From: Algorimicrobium echini
GTDB taxonomy: Bacteria > Bacteroidota > Bacteroidia > Flavobacteriales > Flavobacteriaceae
Direction of reading: 5' to 3'
Length of the DNA: 64,000 nucleotides
Assembly: GCF_900115185.1 (NCBI RefSeq)
Contig: NZ_FOVN01000001.1
Location: 992,001 to 1,056,000, forward strand
Part shown: piece after piece, positions 1 through 9,252 of the stretch
Position numbering within the stretch: position 1 is the stretch's first letter
Layout of the letters: each line of letters starts with the position of its first letter
Position numbers and translations under genes: made by a program
Notes under the pieces: generated by a model
Told to the model about the DNA's origin: nothing
Databases searched by the model: none
The model's input: the letters and a program-made list of their open reading frames with translations, nothing else

Positions 1-396
1 CGATTTGTCTAACTGAATCAACTTATTTTCTCCAACTTTGTACTTGGTTTCGTTTTCATCAGATAATAAGATGTTTTGTCCATCATCTTCCCATTTGTAA
101 TAACCACGTGAATCAAAAACCCCATCTTTTTTGCCTAAATATTCTGTTACGGCTTCATAAGACATGTCTTCATTTAAACGAAGTGTTGTTTTAATACCTT
201 CACAATCTGCACATGGTAAAATTCCAACGTAGGTACCTTTCCAATCTAATGAATTTTGACTGGTATGCATATCGGGTTTTTTTTCAGTTTCTACAGCTTC
301 CATTTCAGCAGCTTCAGGGTTATTTTCTTTATCTGATTTACAGCTTACAGAAAGAACAAGAGCTATTGCGGCAAAGGTTATCAAGTGTTTTTTCAT
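1..396 (-). CDS. NlpE-like copper-resistance/envelope lipoprotein (3' part cut off)
   Basis: The reading frame is open from an ATG at 396 to the window edge, giving the first 132 residues. The N-terminus is a lipoprotein signal with the acylated Cys predicted at residue 19 (VLSVSC). After an acidic, Glu-rich linker comes a PCADCEGI motif at residues 61-68 with a CxxC pair, followed by beta-rich sequence, which is the hallmark of the NlpE N-terminal domain. NlpE proteins are outer-membrane lipoproteins linked to copper tolerance and surface sensing; the exact role here is inferred from family. It is the last visible gene of a minus-strand lipoprotein operon, starting 12 nt after the OmpA-like gene. 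Confidence 0.82.
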   Translation of the reverse strand, partial: MKKHLITFAAIALVLSVSCKSDKENNPEAAEMEAVETEKKPDMHTSQNSLDWKGTYVGILPCADCEGIKTTLRLNEDMSYEAVTEYLGKKDGVFDSRGYYKWEDDGQNILLSDENETKYKVGENKLIQLDKS

Positions 397-408
397 AATT
401 CTAATTTT

Positions 409-1113
409 TTAATTTCCAGATTGTTGTTTGGCTTCATTAATCATTTCGTCGTTTGGAACAATAGCAATATTTACACGCCTGTTTTTAGCACGACCTGCTG
501 CTGTTGAATTATCTGCAATTGGTTGTTCTTCACCAAACCAATGTGTTGTTAAGCGTGAACTGCTTATACCTTTTACGTTTTTTAAATAATCAGTTACAGC
601 GTTTGCTCTGTTTTTAGACAGCGTCATGTTATAAGCATCATTTCCAGTATTATCTGTGTGTCCAACCACTAACAGATTGGTATCTGGATACTCTTTAAAC
701 ACATTTGCTAATTTATCTAAATTTTGTTGTGATGTGGCATTAATATTATATTTTTCGGTAGCAAAATGAACACCACTATTTTCATCAAATGTAACTACAA
801 TACCTTGATCTACACGTTCTACAGTTGCGCCAGGTACTTCTTCTTCAATCCGTTGTGCTTGCTTGTCCATTTGGTTTCCAATAATGACACCTGCACCACC
901 ACCAACAACACCGCCAATAACAGCACCTAATTCTGAATTTCCGCGTCCTACGTTATTCCCAATTATAGCTCCTAAAATGGCACCTCCAGCAGCACCAATG
1001 GCTGCTCCTTTTTGTCTGTTATTTGAATTTTCTACTGCTTTACAGTTGGTAAAACTAATTACCAATATTGCTGCAAGAGCCAGTACTGTTAATTTATTTA
1101 TTGTCTTTTTCAT
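409..1113 (-). CDS. OmpA-family peptidoglycan-binding lipoprotein with glycine zipper
   Basis: 234 residues. A lipoprotein signal ends at Cys24 (SFTNC). Residues about 36-80 form a Gly/Ala-rich glycine-zipper segment (repeated GAxxGxxxG-like spacing), which typically inserts into or packs against membrane. Residues about 115-222 are an OmpA C-terminal domain, with the VGHTDNTG core and the later GRAKNRRVNI helix that binds diaminopimelate of peptidoglycan. The expected role is to anchor the outer membrane to the cell wall. It lies 4 nt downstream of the lipocalin-like gene and just before the NlpE-like gene, so all three are probably one transcript. Confidence 0.9.
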   Translation of the reverse strand: MKKTINKLTVLALAAILVISFTNCKAVENSNNRQKGAAIGAAGGAILGAIIGNNVGRGNSELGAVIGGVVGGGAGVIIGNQMDKQAQRIEEEVPGATVERVDQGIVVTFDENSGVHFATEKYNINATSQQNLDKLANVFKEYPDTNLLVVGHTDNTGNDAYNMTLSKNRANAVTDYLKNVKGISSSRLTTHWFGEEQPIADNSTAAGRAKNRRVNIAIVPNDEMINEAKQQSGN

Positions 1114-1117
1114 TATA

Positions 1118-1588
1118 TTATAATTTAGTAAAATTCATAAAAATGGTAAATGGACTACCATCCAAAGTAACGGTTTGACGCCATTGCATGGTTGTTTCTG
1201 TTATTCCTGCAAGCTTTAAACGATACCCTTGATTGGTTTCCGATTTTCCTTTAGCATTTACTGGTTTTAACATAAAATCATATAAACCAGTTGCGGCATC
1301 AATTTCTTGGATGAAAAACTTGAATTTTCGAGGTCCTGTAACACAGTCTGAACTATTAATTTCATAGGTTCCTGAATTATTGTTAGGAATAAACTCCCAG
1401 GTACTACCCTCAAAACAATCTGTAGAGGTATCGTTAAATAAATTCACTGCAAAGGATCCTGTTTTACTGTAATTGAAAGAGTTCAAAGTCCAATTTCCTT
1501 TTAAATCTTTTTCCGAGTCGCGAACAACTTTGGAAGTACCACAGGACAGTAAACTCAATGTCAATACTAATATTATTAAATGTCTCAT
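1118..1588 (-). CDS. lipocalin-like outer-membrane lipoprotein
   Basis: 156 residues with a short lipoprotein signal ending at Cys16 (LSLLSC). The mature part starts with GNWTLNSFNY, then alternating beta-strand sequence including GSTWEFIPNNNSG and a late MQWRQTV strand. This fits the small lipocalin-like families common in Bacteroidota, whose barrels bind hydrophobic ligands; no ligand can be inferred. It is first in the operon with the OmpA-like and NlpE-like genes, and an exact TAnnTTTG -7 element lies 20-28 nt upstream of its ATG. Confidence 0.75.
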   Translation of the reverse strand: MRHLIILVLTLSLLSCGTSKVVRDSEKDLKGNWTLNSFNYSKTGSFAVNLFNDTSTDCFEGSTWEFIPNNNSGTYEINSSDCVTGPRKFKFFIQEIDAATGLYDFMLKPVNAKGKSETNQGYRLKLAGITETTMQWRQTVTLDGSPFTIFMNFTKL

Positions 1589-1608
1589 AAATGTTTAATT
1601 TTATATTT

Positions 1609-1616
1609 CAAATGTA
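1609..1616 (-). promoter_or_regulatory. -7 promoter element of the lipocalin-OmpA-NlpE operon
   Basis: On the minus strand this reads TACATTTG, an exact match to the Bacteroidota -7 consensus TAnnTTTG. A start of transcription about 6 nt downstream would leave a leader of about 15 nt. No clear -33 TTG was seen at the usual distance. Confidence 0.6.
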
Positions 1617-1754
1617 CATTTTAATAGGTTTGTATATTAATTCAAATGAAAAAAATCCGAATGCTAAAAAAGAATTAGAACCCTTTAAATCTGTCTAATA
1701 TTGAGCTTATCTATCCCTGTTGTACTTTCTGATAACGTGACTGCCAATTAACAC

Positions 1755-3179
1755 CTATTTAAAAGGCACTAAACTATATGTTGCGTTTTTTAAATCGAAA
1801 GATCCATAATAAAGTTGATTATGATGAAAAAACACATCTTCAGCTGTGATATATTTATAGTTATGGCTGAATTTTTTTATTTTTTCAAAAACATTTTCAG
1901 AAACCTTGCCTTTCACATGATTAAAATCGCTGTCAAATTTAGAAGTGAAATATGTTGATTTTGACGATGTATACGAGCTGTAACTATAATGTGTAGGATT
2001 TATTGTCACCACATGTGTCGTTCCAGCAGTGACCATTCCGCCTGTCATCATCATACTTCCACCTGTGCTTATTTCTTTATTGCCACCAAGGGTTATATAG
2101 TAATGATTATCCTGAAACAGAACAGTCAAACCTAAATCACCAGTGGAAATTTTACGCAAATATTTCGAACTTTCTTCTAGTTCACGACGGTTTACAAAAG
2201 GCACAGCTGTTGCTCCTTCCTGAATTATTGGTGTGTTTTTAAACGTGATATGAGCATCTTTTTTTACAAAAAACTCTTTAATTGGCGTTCCCGAAATATC
2301 ATTGATTATAAAGCGCATTTCGTCTCTGGAACTTGCTATTTGATAAAAGTATTCAGGACTCATATACGAGTTATACCGTTTTAAATCGCCCAATTTGCCT
2401 GTTGGATACTCATAAATTTTTGTGCTATGCGAAAAATCATCAAAATTAATGGTGAAGGCTAATGTTCCGATATCTTCAATCTCAAAAGTAAGAAATACTA
2501 AATTATCATACTGGTACATTTTATTAGCTCTTGACGTTTGCTCAATAGCATTAGGTACACGCGGATCAATTTTTTGAATATTTGTTTTTAAGGTTCCAGC
2601 AAATGAAAACGAACTATAACTTTTCCGTTCGCGCAAATTAACATCGTCGTGGTTTATTGGTATGCGAGTGACAGTTTTGAAGCCTAAAGCGTCGGTCATT
2701 TCCCGAATAATAATTACTTGTTCTGATGTGCTGGATAAAACATATAATTTGTTTTTATAATTAATAGCCTCAATAAACAGTTCATTATTAAAGTCGAAAT
2801 CAAGTTCCGTTGCTGTACTTTTTTTTGTCTTGAAATCTAAAGTAAGAACGGCAAATTGCGTTTTCTTTTCATTAGAAAATAAAATGTGCTGTTGGGAGTC
2901 CGTTAATTTAAAACCTAAAGCCTGGTCATATTTACTTTTTATAAGTTCTGTTTGAAATTCCGATTGCAATTCAAAATCCGAATTAAACAAGTAGGCATAA
3001 ACATCTTTACGCTCTACCATCAGTATGGTTAAATCGTTAGTAACTGTATTAGAAAGTGTAAAAGCATCTTTACTTGTTTTTCTGGAAACGTCTTCGTTTT
3101 TAAATGATAAAACTGCTTTTTGACTGAACATGCTGAATACACTCAAAAAGAGCAACATCAATACGGTAATTTTATTCAT
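1755..3179 (-). CDS. secreted protein of unknown function
   Basis: 474 residues with a cleavable signal peptide (hydrophobic residues 5-17, then FSQK). The rest is beta-strand-rich, with many short hydrophobic/aromatic stretches and no catalytic motif I recognise. A Gly/Met-rich turn near residues 371-385 (GGSMMMTGGMV) and an adjacent Ser/Tyr-rich stretch stand out. The gene follows metG by 9 nt and is probably co-transcribed with it, though no functional link is evident. It could be a periplasmic or surface beta-propeller-like protein, but that is a guess from composition only. Confidence 0.7.
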   Translation of the reverse strand: MNKITVLMLLFLSVFSMFSQKAVLSFKNEDVSRKTSKDAFTLSNTVTNDLTILMVERKDVYAYLFNSDFELQSEFQTELIKSKYDQALGFKLTDSQQHILFSNEKKTQFAVLTLDFKTKKSTATELDFDFNNELFIEAINYKNKLYVLSSTSEQVIIIREMTDALGFKTVTRIPINHDDVNLRERKSYSSFSFAGTLKTNIQKIDPRVPNAIEQTSRANKMYQYDNLVFLTFEIEDIGTLAFTINFDDFSHSTKIYEYPTGKLGDLKRYNSYMSPEYFYQIASSRDEMRFIINDISGTPIKEFFVKKDAHITFKNTPIIQEGATAVPFVNRRELEESSKYLRKISTGDLGLTVLFQDNHYYITLGGNKEISTGGSMMMTGGMVTAGTTHVVTINPTHYSYSSYTSSKSTYFTSKFDSDFNHVKGKVSENVFEKIKKFSHNYKYITAEDVFFHHNQLYYGSFDLKNATYSLVPFK

Positions 3180-3188
3180 AAAGTAGGT

Positions 3189-5273
3189 TTAAGAAATTTG
3201 AAGTCCATTTGTTACCGAAGCATCATCTGGATTTACAAACACCAATTTACCTTCTGGGTTTTCCGTCATTAAAATCATGCCTTGACTTTCCACGCCTCGT
3301 AATTTTCTTGGAGCTAAATTCACTAAAACCGTCACTTTTCTGCCAATAATATCTTCGGGTTTAAAACTTTCGGCAATACCCGAAACAATAGTTCTTACAT
3401 CAATTCCGGTGTCTACTTTTAAAACCAAAAGCTTATTGGCTTTTGGCATTTTTTCGGCCTCTAAAATCGTTCCTACCCGTAAATCGAGTTTCGAGAAATC
3501 TTCGAATGTAATGGTATCTTTTTCAGGTTCTACTTTTTTGTTGGCCGCTTCATTCGCTTTTTTACTGGCTTCTAATTTGTCTAATTGTTGTTGAATGGTT
3601 TCATCTTCAATTTTTGAAAACAATAATTCGGCTTGACCAATTTGATGTCCTGTTGGAATTAGCGTGTTTTTAGTAGAAATGTCGCTCCATGAGTTCTCAA
3701 TACTATTCTCCTGCGTTGAATCACTAGAACAGACCTTCAGAATTTTTTTAAGTTTCGCAGAAGTAAAGGGTAAAAATGGTTCGCCTAAAGTAGCCAAAGC
3801 AGCAGCAATTTGTAAGGCTACAAACATGATGGTTTTGGTTCGTGCTTCATCTGTTTTAACCAATTTCCAAGGTTCTTCGTCTGCTAAATATTTATTTCCT
3901 AATCGCGCTAAATTCATGAATTCTTGACAGGCTTCACGGAAGCGGTAGCGTTCTATAGAACTCGCTATAACGGCTGGATAGGCTTTAATGGCAGCTAAAA
4001 TATCGTCATCTACTGCCGAAAAATCAGATGCTTCCGGAATAAAACCATCGTAATATTTATTAGTTAAAACCACCACACGATTAATAAAGTTTCCGAAGAT
4101 GGCAACGAGTTCATTATTATTTCTAGCTTGAAAATCAGCCCATGTAAAATCGTTGTCCTTACTTTCTGGTGCATTAGCTGTTAAGGCATAACGCAACACA
4201 TCTTGCTGATTCGGGAAATCTACCAAATAATCTGGTAACCAAACCGCCCAGTTTTTTGAGGTTGATAATTTCTGGCCTTCTAAATTTAAAAATTCATTGG
4301 CAGGTACATTGTCCGGTAATATAAAAGAACCTTCAGCTTTTAGCATGCTTGGGAAAATAATACAGTGAAATACAATATTGTCTTTTCCTATAAAATGTAC
4401 CAATTTGGTATCGTTACTTTTCCAGTATGGTTGCCAGTCTTTTCCAACGCGTTCGGCCCATTCTTTAGTAGCTGATATGTATCCAATTGGTGCATCAAAC
4501 CAGACGTAGAGGACTTTACCCTCACCACCTTCAACAGGAACAGGAATTCCCCAATCCAAATCTCTAGTTACCGCTCGTGGTCGTAAGCCATCATCAATCC
4601 ACGATTTTACTTGCCCATAAACATTTGGTTTCCAATCTTTTTTATGACCTTTTAAAATCCATTCTTTTAAAAAATCTTCATGTTTATCCAATGGTAAAAA
4701 CCAGTGTTTGGTTTCTTTTAAGGTTGGAACATTTCCAGTAATGGCGGATTTAGGATTAATTAAATCCGTGGCATTCAAACTGCTTCCGCATTTTTCACAT
4801 TGGTCGCCATAAGCGTCCTCATTACCACATTTTGGGCAGGTTCCCGTTACAAAACGATCGGCTAAAAACTGATTGGCTTCCTCATCGTATAATTGTTCGG
4901 TAACTTCTTCAATAAATTCACCTTTATTGTATAAGGTTTTAAAAAATTCTTGAGCGGTATCGTGATGAATTTTTGCAGATGTTCGGGAATAATTATCAAA
5001 GGTAATTCCGAAATCTTCAAACGATTTTTTAATAATGGCATGGTACTTATCAACGATATCTTGAGGTGACACACCTTCTTTTTTAGCTTTAATGGTAATA
5101 GGTACACCATGTTCATCACTACCACAAATAAAAGCGACATCATGATTGGTTAAGCGTAAATAACGTGCGTAGATATCAGCAGGTACATACACACCAGCCA
5201 AATGGCCAATGTGTATAGGGCCGTTTGTGTACGGTAAAGCAGCTGTAATAGTATATCGTTTAGGTTGATTCAT
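3189..5273 (-). CDS. metG: methionine--tRNA ligase
   Basis: 694 residues, the length of a two-domain MetRS. It charges tRNA-Met with methionine in the cytoplasm. The class I HIGH signature is at residues 21-24 (HIGHLAG). A zinc knuckle, CPKC with a second CEKC pair, lies near residues 146-163. The KMSKS loop appears as [11 protein letters not shown] near residue 337, a normal variant. Residues about 585-694 are the EMAP-II/Arc1p-like tRNA-binding domain ([15 protein letters not shown]). A TACTTTTG -7 element sits about 75 nt upstream. Confidence 0.97.
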   Translation of the reverse strand: MNQPKRYTITAALPYTNGPIHIGHLAGVYVPADIYARYLRLTNHDVAFICGSDEHGVPITIKAKKEGVSPQDIVDKYHAIIKKSFEDFGITFDNYSRTSAKIHHDTAQEFFKTLYNKGEFIEEVTEQLYDEEANQFLADRFVTGTCPKCGNEDAYGDQCEKCGSSLNATDLINPKSAITGNVPTLKETKHWFLPLDKHEDFLKEWILKGHKKDWKPNVYGQVKSWIDDGLRPRAVTRDLDWGIPVPVEGGEGKVLYVWFDAPIGYISATKEWAERVGKDWQPYWKSNDTKLVHFIGKDNIVFHCIIFPSMLKAEGSFILPDNVPANEFLNLEGQKLSTSKNWAVWLPDYLVDFPNQQDVLRYALTANAPESKDNDFTWADFQARNNNELVAIFGNFINRVVVLTNKYYDGFIPEASDFSAVDDDILAAIKAYPAVIASSIERYRFREACQEFMNLARLGNKYLADEEPWKLVKTDEARTKTIMFVALQIAAALATLGEPFLPFTSAKLKKILKVCSSDSTQENSIENSWSDISTKNTLIPTGHQIGQAELLFSKIEDETIQQQLDKLEASKKANEAANKKVEPEKDTITFEDFSKLDLRVGTILEAEKMPKANKLLVLKVDTGIDVRTIVSGIAESFKPEDIIGRKVTVLVNLAPRKLRGVESQGMILMTENPEGKLVFVNPDDASVTNGLQIS

Positions 5274-5347
5274 GGTGTGAAAATCTTATATCAAATCTAG
5301 CAGACAAATGCATGCTTGACTGTTTTTTATTATTAATTTTGAAGTCA

Positions 5348-5355
5348 CAAAAGTA
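5348..5355 (-). promoter_or_regulatory. -7 promoter element of metG
   Basis: On the minus strand this reads TACTTTTG (TAnnTTTG exact). The predicted leader to the metG ATG is about 70 nt. The element lies in the 191-nt divergent region between metG and the LD-carboxypeptidase gene. Confidence 0.5.
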
Positions 5356-5464
5356 CACATTTTAAGGTCTATATTGAAGTGTGGAATTATTATTTTTAGA
5401 AGGTATTTTTAAGTGAAGCTGTTTTAGATTATTGCTGGTTAAAATTTATAACAAGTGAAAAAAA

Positions 5465-6496
5465 ATGTACATTTACCCTATGTCGAAACTCTCATTACTA
5501 GTCGTTCTCTGTTGTTCGGTTTTGTTTTTTGGAACAAATACTGCAAAACAGGCTGAATTATCAACTCAAAACACACAAAAATTGATACAACCATCCTATT
5601 TAAAAGCAGGTGATACGGTTGCTATTGTAGCACCTTCGGGAATTTTAAAAAATCGCCAAGCAGAAGTTCAACGAGCTATAAAATTATTAGAAAGTTGGGG
5701 TTTACATGCTTTGGTTAGTAAGCATGTTTTTAGTCAGGATAACCATTTTGCAGGAACAGATGCTGAACGTTGTGAAGATTTGCAGAAAGCCATGGACAAT
5801 CCAACCATTAGTGCTATTTGGGCAGCAAGAGGTGGTTATGGAACCGTACGCATTTTAGATAAATTAGATTATACGCAACTTAAAAAAAAACCAAAATGGT
5901 TGATAGGTTATAGTGATATTACAGCCTTACATAATGATTTTCATAATAACGGTTTTGAAACCATTCATGCCATGATGTGCACCAGTTTAACAGCTGATGA
6001 ATCCGGTTTGGATGAAACCATAGCTACCTTTAAAAAAGCGCTTTTTGGCGAACCACTTACTTATATTTTAAAGGGTTCTGATTATAATAAAATTGGAGCG
6101 GTAACAGCACCACTTATTGGAGGGAATTTAACCATACTTCATACCATGTTAGGCTCTAAAAGCAGTATAGATACATCGGGTAAAATTTTGTTTATTGAAG
6201 AAATTGGCGAATACAAATACCATGTAGACCGTATGTTACAGAGTTTGAAACGTGCTGGATACTTTGATAATTGTGCTGGTCTTTTAGTTGGCGACATGAC
6301 TAAAATGAGAAAAAACACAACAGCTTGGGGAAGTTCCATTGAACAATTAATTTTGGATGCCTTATCAGACTACGATTTCCCTATTGCTTTTAATATGCCT
6401 GCTGGTCATGAAGATGATAATCGTGCCATGATTTTAGGACAAAATGTGGAACTAGTGGTTGGTAACCAGCAGTCTACGTTACAGTTTTTAAAATAA
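5465..6496 (+). CDS. LD-carboxypeptidase (murein tetrapeptide carboxypeptidase, S66 family)
   Basis: 343 residues. S66 enzymes remove the terminal D-Ala from murein tetrapeptides during cell-wall recycling. The nucleophile motif GYSDITALH places Ser at residue 150. A Glu in FIEEIGEYKYHVDRM and a His in PAGHEDDNR complete the expected Ser-Glu-His triad. Unlike the cytoplasmic E. coli LdcA, this protein begins with a hydrophobic export signal (LSLLVVLCCSVLFF), so it probably acts in the periplasm. An alternative ATG at 5480 gives a more compact signal peptide. The gene converges with, and overlaps by 9 nt, the small membrane protein gene downstream. Confidence 0.92.
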   Translation: MYIYPMSKLSLLVVLCCSVLFFGTNTAKQAELSTQNTQKLIQPSYLKAGDTVAIVAPSGILKNRQAEVQRAIKLLESWGLHALVSKHVFSQDNHFAGTDAERCEDLQKAMDNPTISAIWAARGGYGTVRILDKLDYTQLKKKPKWLIGYSDITALHNDFHNNGFETIHAMMCTSLTADESGLDETIATFKKALFGEPLTYILKGSDYNKIGAVTAPLIGGNLTILHTMLGSKSSIDTSGKILFIEEIGEYKYHVDRMLQSLKRAGYFDNCAGLLVGDMTKMRKNTTAWGSSIEQLILDALSDYDFPIAFNMPAGHEDDNRAMILGQNVELVVGNQQSTLQFLK

Positions 6497-6841
6497 GCGT
6501 TTCTGAATACTGAAAAATAATATAGCGCCTAAATAATATAAGCCAATATCTATAATATCCGTTGTATAGCGCGTACTGATTTGTGGCATAAACCATTCAA
6601 AATATATTGCAAAATAGGTTGTTAATCCCAATACAACCACCAACGGTACGTAGCTATTTTCGGTTTTTTTTAGTCGTCTTATAATGGCCAAACACAAGCC
6701 TAAAACAACAGGCATACATAAAAAATTATTCACATAAAAGTAGATCCAATTAGGTAGTGGCAGCTGAAATCTTTGCGACATATAAATTATAAGCGCCATT
6801 AATGCACTTATGATAAAAACAGGATGTTTAATAATTTTCAT
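6488..6841 (-). CDS. small four-helix membrane protein of unknown function
   Basis: 117 residues that fold into about four transmembrane helices (near 8-22, 32-56, 62-84 and 95-113) with short loops, two of them rich in Lys/Arg. I recognise no catalytic or transport motif. Its ATG overlaps the stop codon of the zinc-ribbon gene (ATGA), which implies translational coupling, so the two products may work together at the membrane. Its 3' end overlaps that of the convergent LD-carboxypeptidase gene. Confidence 0.7.
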   Translation of the reverse strand: MKIIKHPVFIISALMALIIYMSQRFQLPLPNWIYFYVNNFLCMPVVLGLCLAIIRRLKKTENSYVPLVVVLGLTTYFAIYFEWFMPQISTRYTTDIIDIGLYYLGAILFFSIQKRLF

Positions 6842-7140
6842 GCGGCAATTGCTGAAACGAGCCAGGCAATAAACATACCTATAGCCATAAACGCCATCCA
6901 GATGGAATGAATGATTTTTACAAAAATACGAACGACTAAAAAACGGTGATTTTTATTTTTTTCGTAGAAGGAAGGTGATGTTTCCTTTTGAATCTGAGCA
7001 CGTTTTTTGCGGTCTTTTTCTTCTTGTGCAAACGCTAATTCACGTCTTTTCTGGTAGGACAATAAGGTGCCACAATTTGTGCAATAATCTTCATTTGTAT
7101 TGTAAACACCACAATTTGGGCATTTTATTTGATTAGCCAT
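6838..7140 (-). CDS. zinc-ribbon membrane-anchored protein
   Basis: 100 residues from the ATG at 7140. This start puts the zinc ribbon CPNC-x9-CTNC at residues 6-20, as in other short zinc-ribbon proteins; an upstream in-frame start at 7239 would add 33 residues without family character. A basic, Lys/Glu/Gln-rich middle is followed by a C-terminal transmembrane helix (IWMAFMAIGMFIAWLVSAI). The protein is therefore probably a tail-anchored cytoplasmic zinc-ribbon domain. The stop overlaps the next gene's ATG. Function unknown. Confidence 0.75.
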   Translation of the reverse strand: MANQIKCPNCGVYNTNEDYCTNCGTLLSYQKRRELAFAQEEKDRKKRAQIQKETSPSFYEKNKNHRFLVVRIFVKIIHSIWMAFMAIGMFIAWLVSAIAA

Positions 7141-7225
7141 ATCACGTTTTAATGGAAAAACAAAGATACGATTAAAAGATGTATCTTGAATAAACAGATT
7201 AGCTACGGTGTCATATGATAAACGC

Positions 7226-7816
7226 TTAAAAATCTGCAATTTGGCAGCCTTTCAATATTTTTACAGACATCTTACCATTTTTATAGCTAATTGTATAACC
7301 AATTTTCTCTAGAGAGCATCGAGGCTCAATAGTAAACTTGATTAATCCCGAAACTTCAAAATCAGAATCTGTATGAAGTTTTAAAGGTTGTCTGTAAGTT
7401 GTGTTTTCACGAACCCAATTTACTGGACCATTTACAAAAGGATGTGGGTCTATCTCTTCAACAGTACGTGGAGTTTCAATAATTTTATTAATCATTTCAA
7501 GGTTTTTGTTTTTCTGCAAATCGGAACTAAACCTGCCTTTGTAAGCAACTTTAGAGTGTGGAGATACAAAATAAGAATCATTTTTTAGTATAATTTCTGT
7601 TACTAATTGGTAGCCGCTGTTTTCGGTTTCTTTTATTGTTAATTCTATATCATACGGATCAGTAATAAATAACGGATTACCATTAAATTCCAATGAATTC
7701 TGGTTTTCATTATCGGTTAGTGTGGCTAACTCTTGATTTGACTCTGTATTCATTGTTTTGGTTTGAATACATGCTGTGCTTAAAAAAATAAGACTGTAAA
7801 TAACTGATTTGTACAT
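7226..7816 (-). CDS. lipoprotein of unknown function
   Basis: 196 residues from the ATG at 7816. That start directly gives a lipoprotein signal with Cys16 (LIFLSTAC), whereas the longer frame to 7864 does not. The mature part has Asn/Glu-rich and beta-strand sequence, with LTIKETENSGYQLVTEIILKND-like strands and a C-terminal Cys near residue 192; no known family was recognised. It is transcribed divergently from a membrane-bound winged-helix regulator. The shared intergenic region holds four phased TGTMAAA repeats, so regulation by that protein is likely. Confidence 0.75.
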   Translation of the reverse strand: MYKSVIYSLIFLSTACIQTKTMNTESNQELATLTDNENQNSLEFNGNPLFITDPYDIELTIKETENSGYQLVTEIILKNDSYFVSPHSKVAYKGRFSSDLQKNKNLEMINKIIETPRTVEEIDPHPFVNGPVNWVRENTTYRQPLKLHTDSDFEVSGLIKFTIEPRCSLEKIGYTISYKNGKMSVKILKGCQIADF

Positions 7817-7868
7817 AATTAATTCGTTTTGATTTATTAGTAAAACTAGCTGAAACACCTTCAAAAAG

Positions 7869-7908
7869 TGTCAAAAAAATGTAAAAGAAGTGTAAACGGT
7901 TGTAAAAA
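7869..7908 (+). promoter_or_regulatory. helically phased direct-repeat array (candidate winged-helix operator)
   Basis: Four copies of TGT(C/A)AAA start at 7869, 7880, 7891 and 7901, spaced 11, 11 and 10 bp. This is the layout of PhoB/OmpR-family operators, in which winged-helix monomers bind head-to-tail once per helical turn. The array lies between the lipoprotein gene (ATG at 7816) and the gene for a PhoB/OmpR-type winged-helix protein (ATG at 7940). A near-consensus minus-strand -7 element, TAGTTTTA, lies at 7841-7848. Binding by the neighbouring regulator is inference. Confidence 0.55.
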
Positions 7909-7939
7909 GTCAGCAAAATGTTAGTTCTTTACAGTTGTT

Positions 7940-8809
7940 ATGACAAAAAGATTTATTTTTAAAATTAGTGGGTTACTTATTGTATTATTCTCAATTGTAT
8001 TACTACTTACTTCTAATGATAATCATGCCTTGTTTTCGGAACGGGTTAAGGTGTCTTTACGCGATGTTGGCAACCAATTATTACTTATTAATCAAGACTC
8101 TACATCATTAGTTTTACCTGTAAAAGCGCTTAAAAACAATAATTTTCAATTAACCTTTGAAAACCCTTTATCTTTTGAACCTAGTCAGTTAGTTTCTATT
8201 ATTGATTCGGCATTTCAAAAAGCAAAACTTCCCAATAATTATATCGTGGAAACCATTGCTTGCGAAGCGCAAGAGGTTGCCTATAGTTTTCAAATTTTAA
8301 ATAATGTAGAAAATAGCATTGTGCCTTGTAGCGGTCGGTATTTACCAGAAAGTTGTTACGCTATTGAGGTAGTGTTTACGGATTTTAAACCGCAAACATC
8401 TTTAAAAAATGCTGGATTTTATAGCTTGCTAATAGGCGGTTGTAGCTTGTTGTTTTTCGGTTTTTATAAAGCAAAAGAAGCAGCTTTGAAACCTGTTGAA
8501 TCGGGAAATTATTCTGAAATTGGTAGTTTTTATTTTTATCCAGAACAGAATAAATTGGTGAAGCAAACAGAAGAAATTAGTCTTTCTAAAAAGGAATGTG
8601 AGCTGTTAGAAATATTTGTAGCCCATCCAAATCAAATTATAAAACGCGATGAGCTTACTAAAAAAGTATGGGAGGATCATGGTGTTTTTGTTGGCAGAAG
8701 TTTAGATACATATATTTCTAAATTACGTAAGAAACTCCAAGATGATTCATCTATAAAAATTACTAATGTCCATGGAGTTGGGTATAAGCTTGAATTAAAC
8801 CAGACTTAA
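7940..8809 (+). CDS. membrane-bound winged-helix one-component regulator
   Basis: 289 residues. A transmembrane helix near 8-24 is followed by a periplasmic domain of about 135 residues containing four Cys (ETIACEAQ, IVPCSG, PESCYAI among them). A second helix follows near 160-178 (FYSLLIGGCSLLFFGFY). The C-terminal domain (about 195-285) is an OmpR/PhoB-type winged helix, with LSKKECELLEIF, the recognition region RSLDTYISKLRKKL and the wing sequence GVGYKLE. It has no receiver domain, so it looks like a ToxR-style sensor-effector with the DNA-binding domain at the C-terminus. It probably controls the divergent lipoprotein gene and itself. Confidence 0.85.
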   Translation: MTKRFIFKISGLLIVLFSIVLLLTSNDNHALFSERVKVSLRDVGNQLLLINQDSTSLVLPVKALKNNNFQLTFENPLSFEPSQLVSIIDSAFQKAKLPNNYIVETIACEAQEVAYSFQILNNVENSIVPCSGRYLPESCYAIEVVFTDFKPQTSLKNAGFYSLLIGGCSLLFFGFYKAKEAALKPVESGNYSEIGSFYFYPEQNKLVKQTEEISLSKKECELLEIFVAHPNQIIKRDELTKKVWEDHGVFVGRSLDTYISKLRKKLQDDSSIKITNVHGVGYKLELNQT

Positions 8810-8862
8810 ACTCTACTAATTCACTATCTTGTAATTAATATTGATTGATATGGGAACTGGTC

Positions 8863-9222
8863 ATGGCACACCATAACGAATTAGGAGATTTAGGAGAACA
8901 ACTAGCAGCAGAGTATTTGCAAGCTAAAGGCTATGCTATTTTAGAGCGAAACTACCGATTTCAAAAAGCCGAAATAGATATAATTGCCAGACACAACAAT
9001 CAACTGATTTGCGTGGAAGTGAAAACTCGTAATTCCGATTTTTTTGGCGATCCGCAAGAATTTGTTACGCCAGGAAAAGTTAAATTACTCGTAAAAGCTA
9101 TGGATGCTTATGTAACCGAAAATGACATTGATTTAGAAAGTCGGTTTGATATTATAGCTGTTCTGAAAAATAAAACTACTGAAACTATTTCGCATTATGA
9201 AAATGCGTTTTATCATTTTTAA
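8863..9222 (+). CDS. YraN/UPF0102 family endonuclease-like protein
   Basis: 119 residues from the ATG at 8863; an upstream TTG at 8845 is in frame but adds only six residues. The family core is clear: GDLGEQLAAEYLQAKGYAIL, then RFQKAEIDIIA and ICVEVKTRN. These supply the Glu/Asp/Lys residues of a restriction-endonuclease-like (Holliday-junction-resolvase-like) fold. The family is conserved but its physiological substrate is not firmly known. It follows the winged-helix regulator by 53 nt and may be read from the same transcript. Confidence 0.9.
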   Translation: MAHHNELGDLGEQLAAEYLQAKGYAILERNYRFQKAEIDIIARHNNQLICVEVKTRNSDFFGDPQEFVTPGKVKLLVKAMDAYVTENDIDLESRFDIIAVLKNKTTETISHYENAFYHF

Positions 9223-9252
9223 GTCGCCATCAAAAATGATTATTTTCTGAAA

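Noticed and set aside
863-1123. 86-codon Pro-rich plus-strand ORF
   Set aside because: It is the antisense of the Gly-zipper region of the OmpA-like gene; Gly codons read backwards give Pro.
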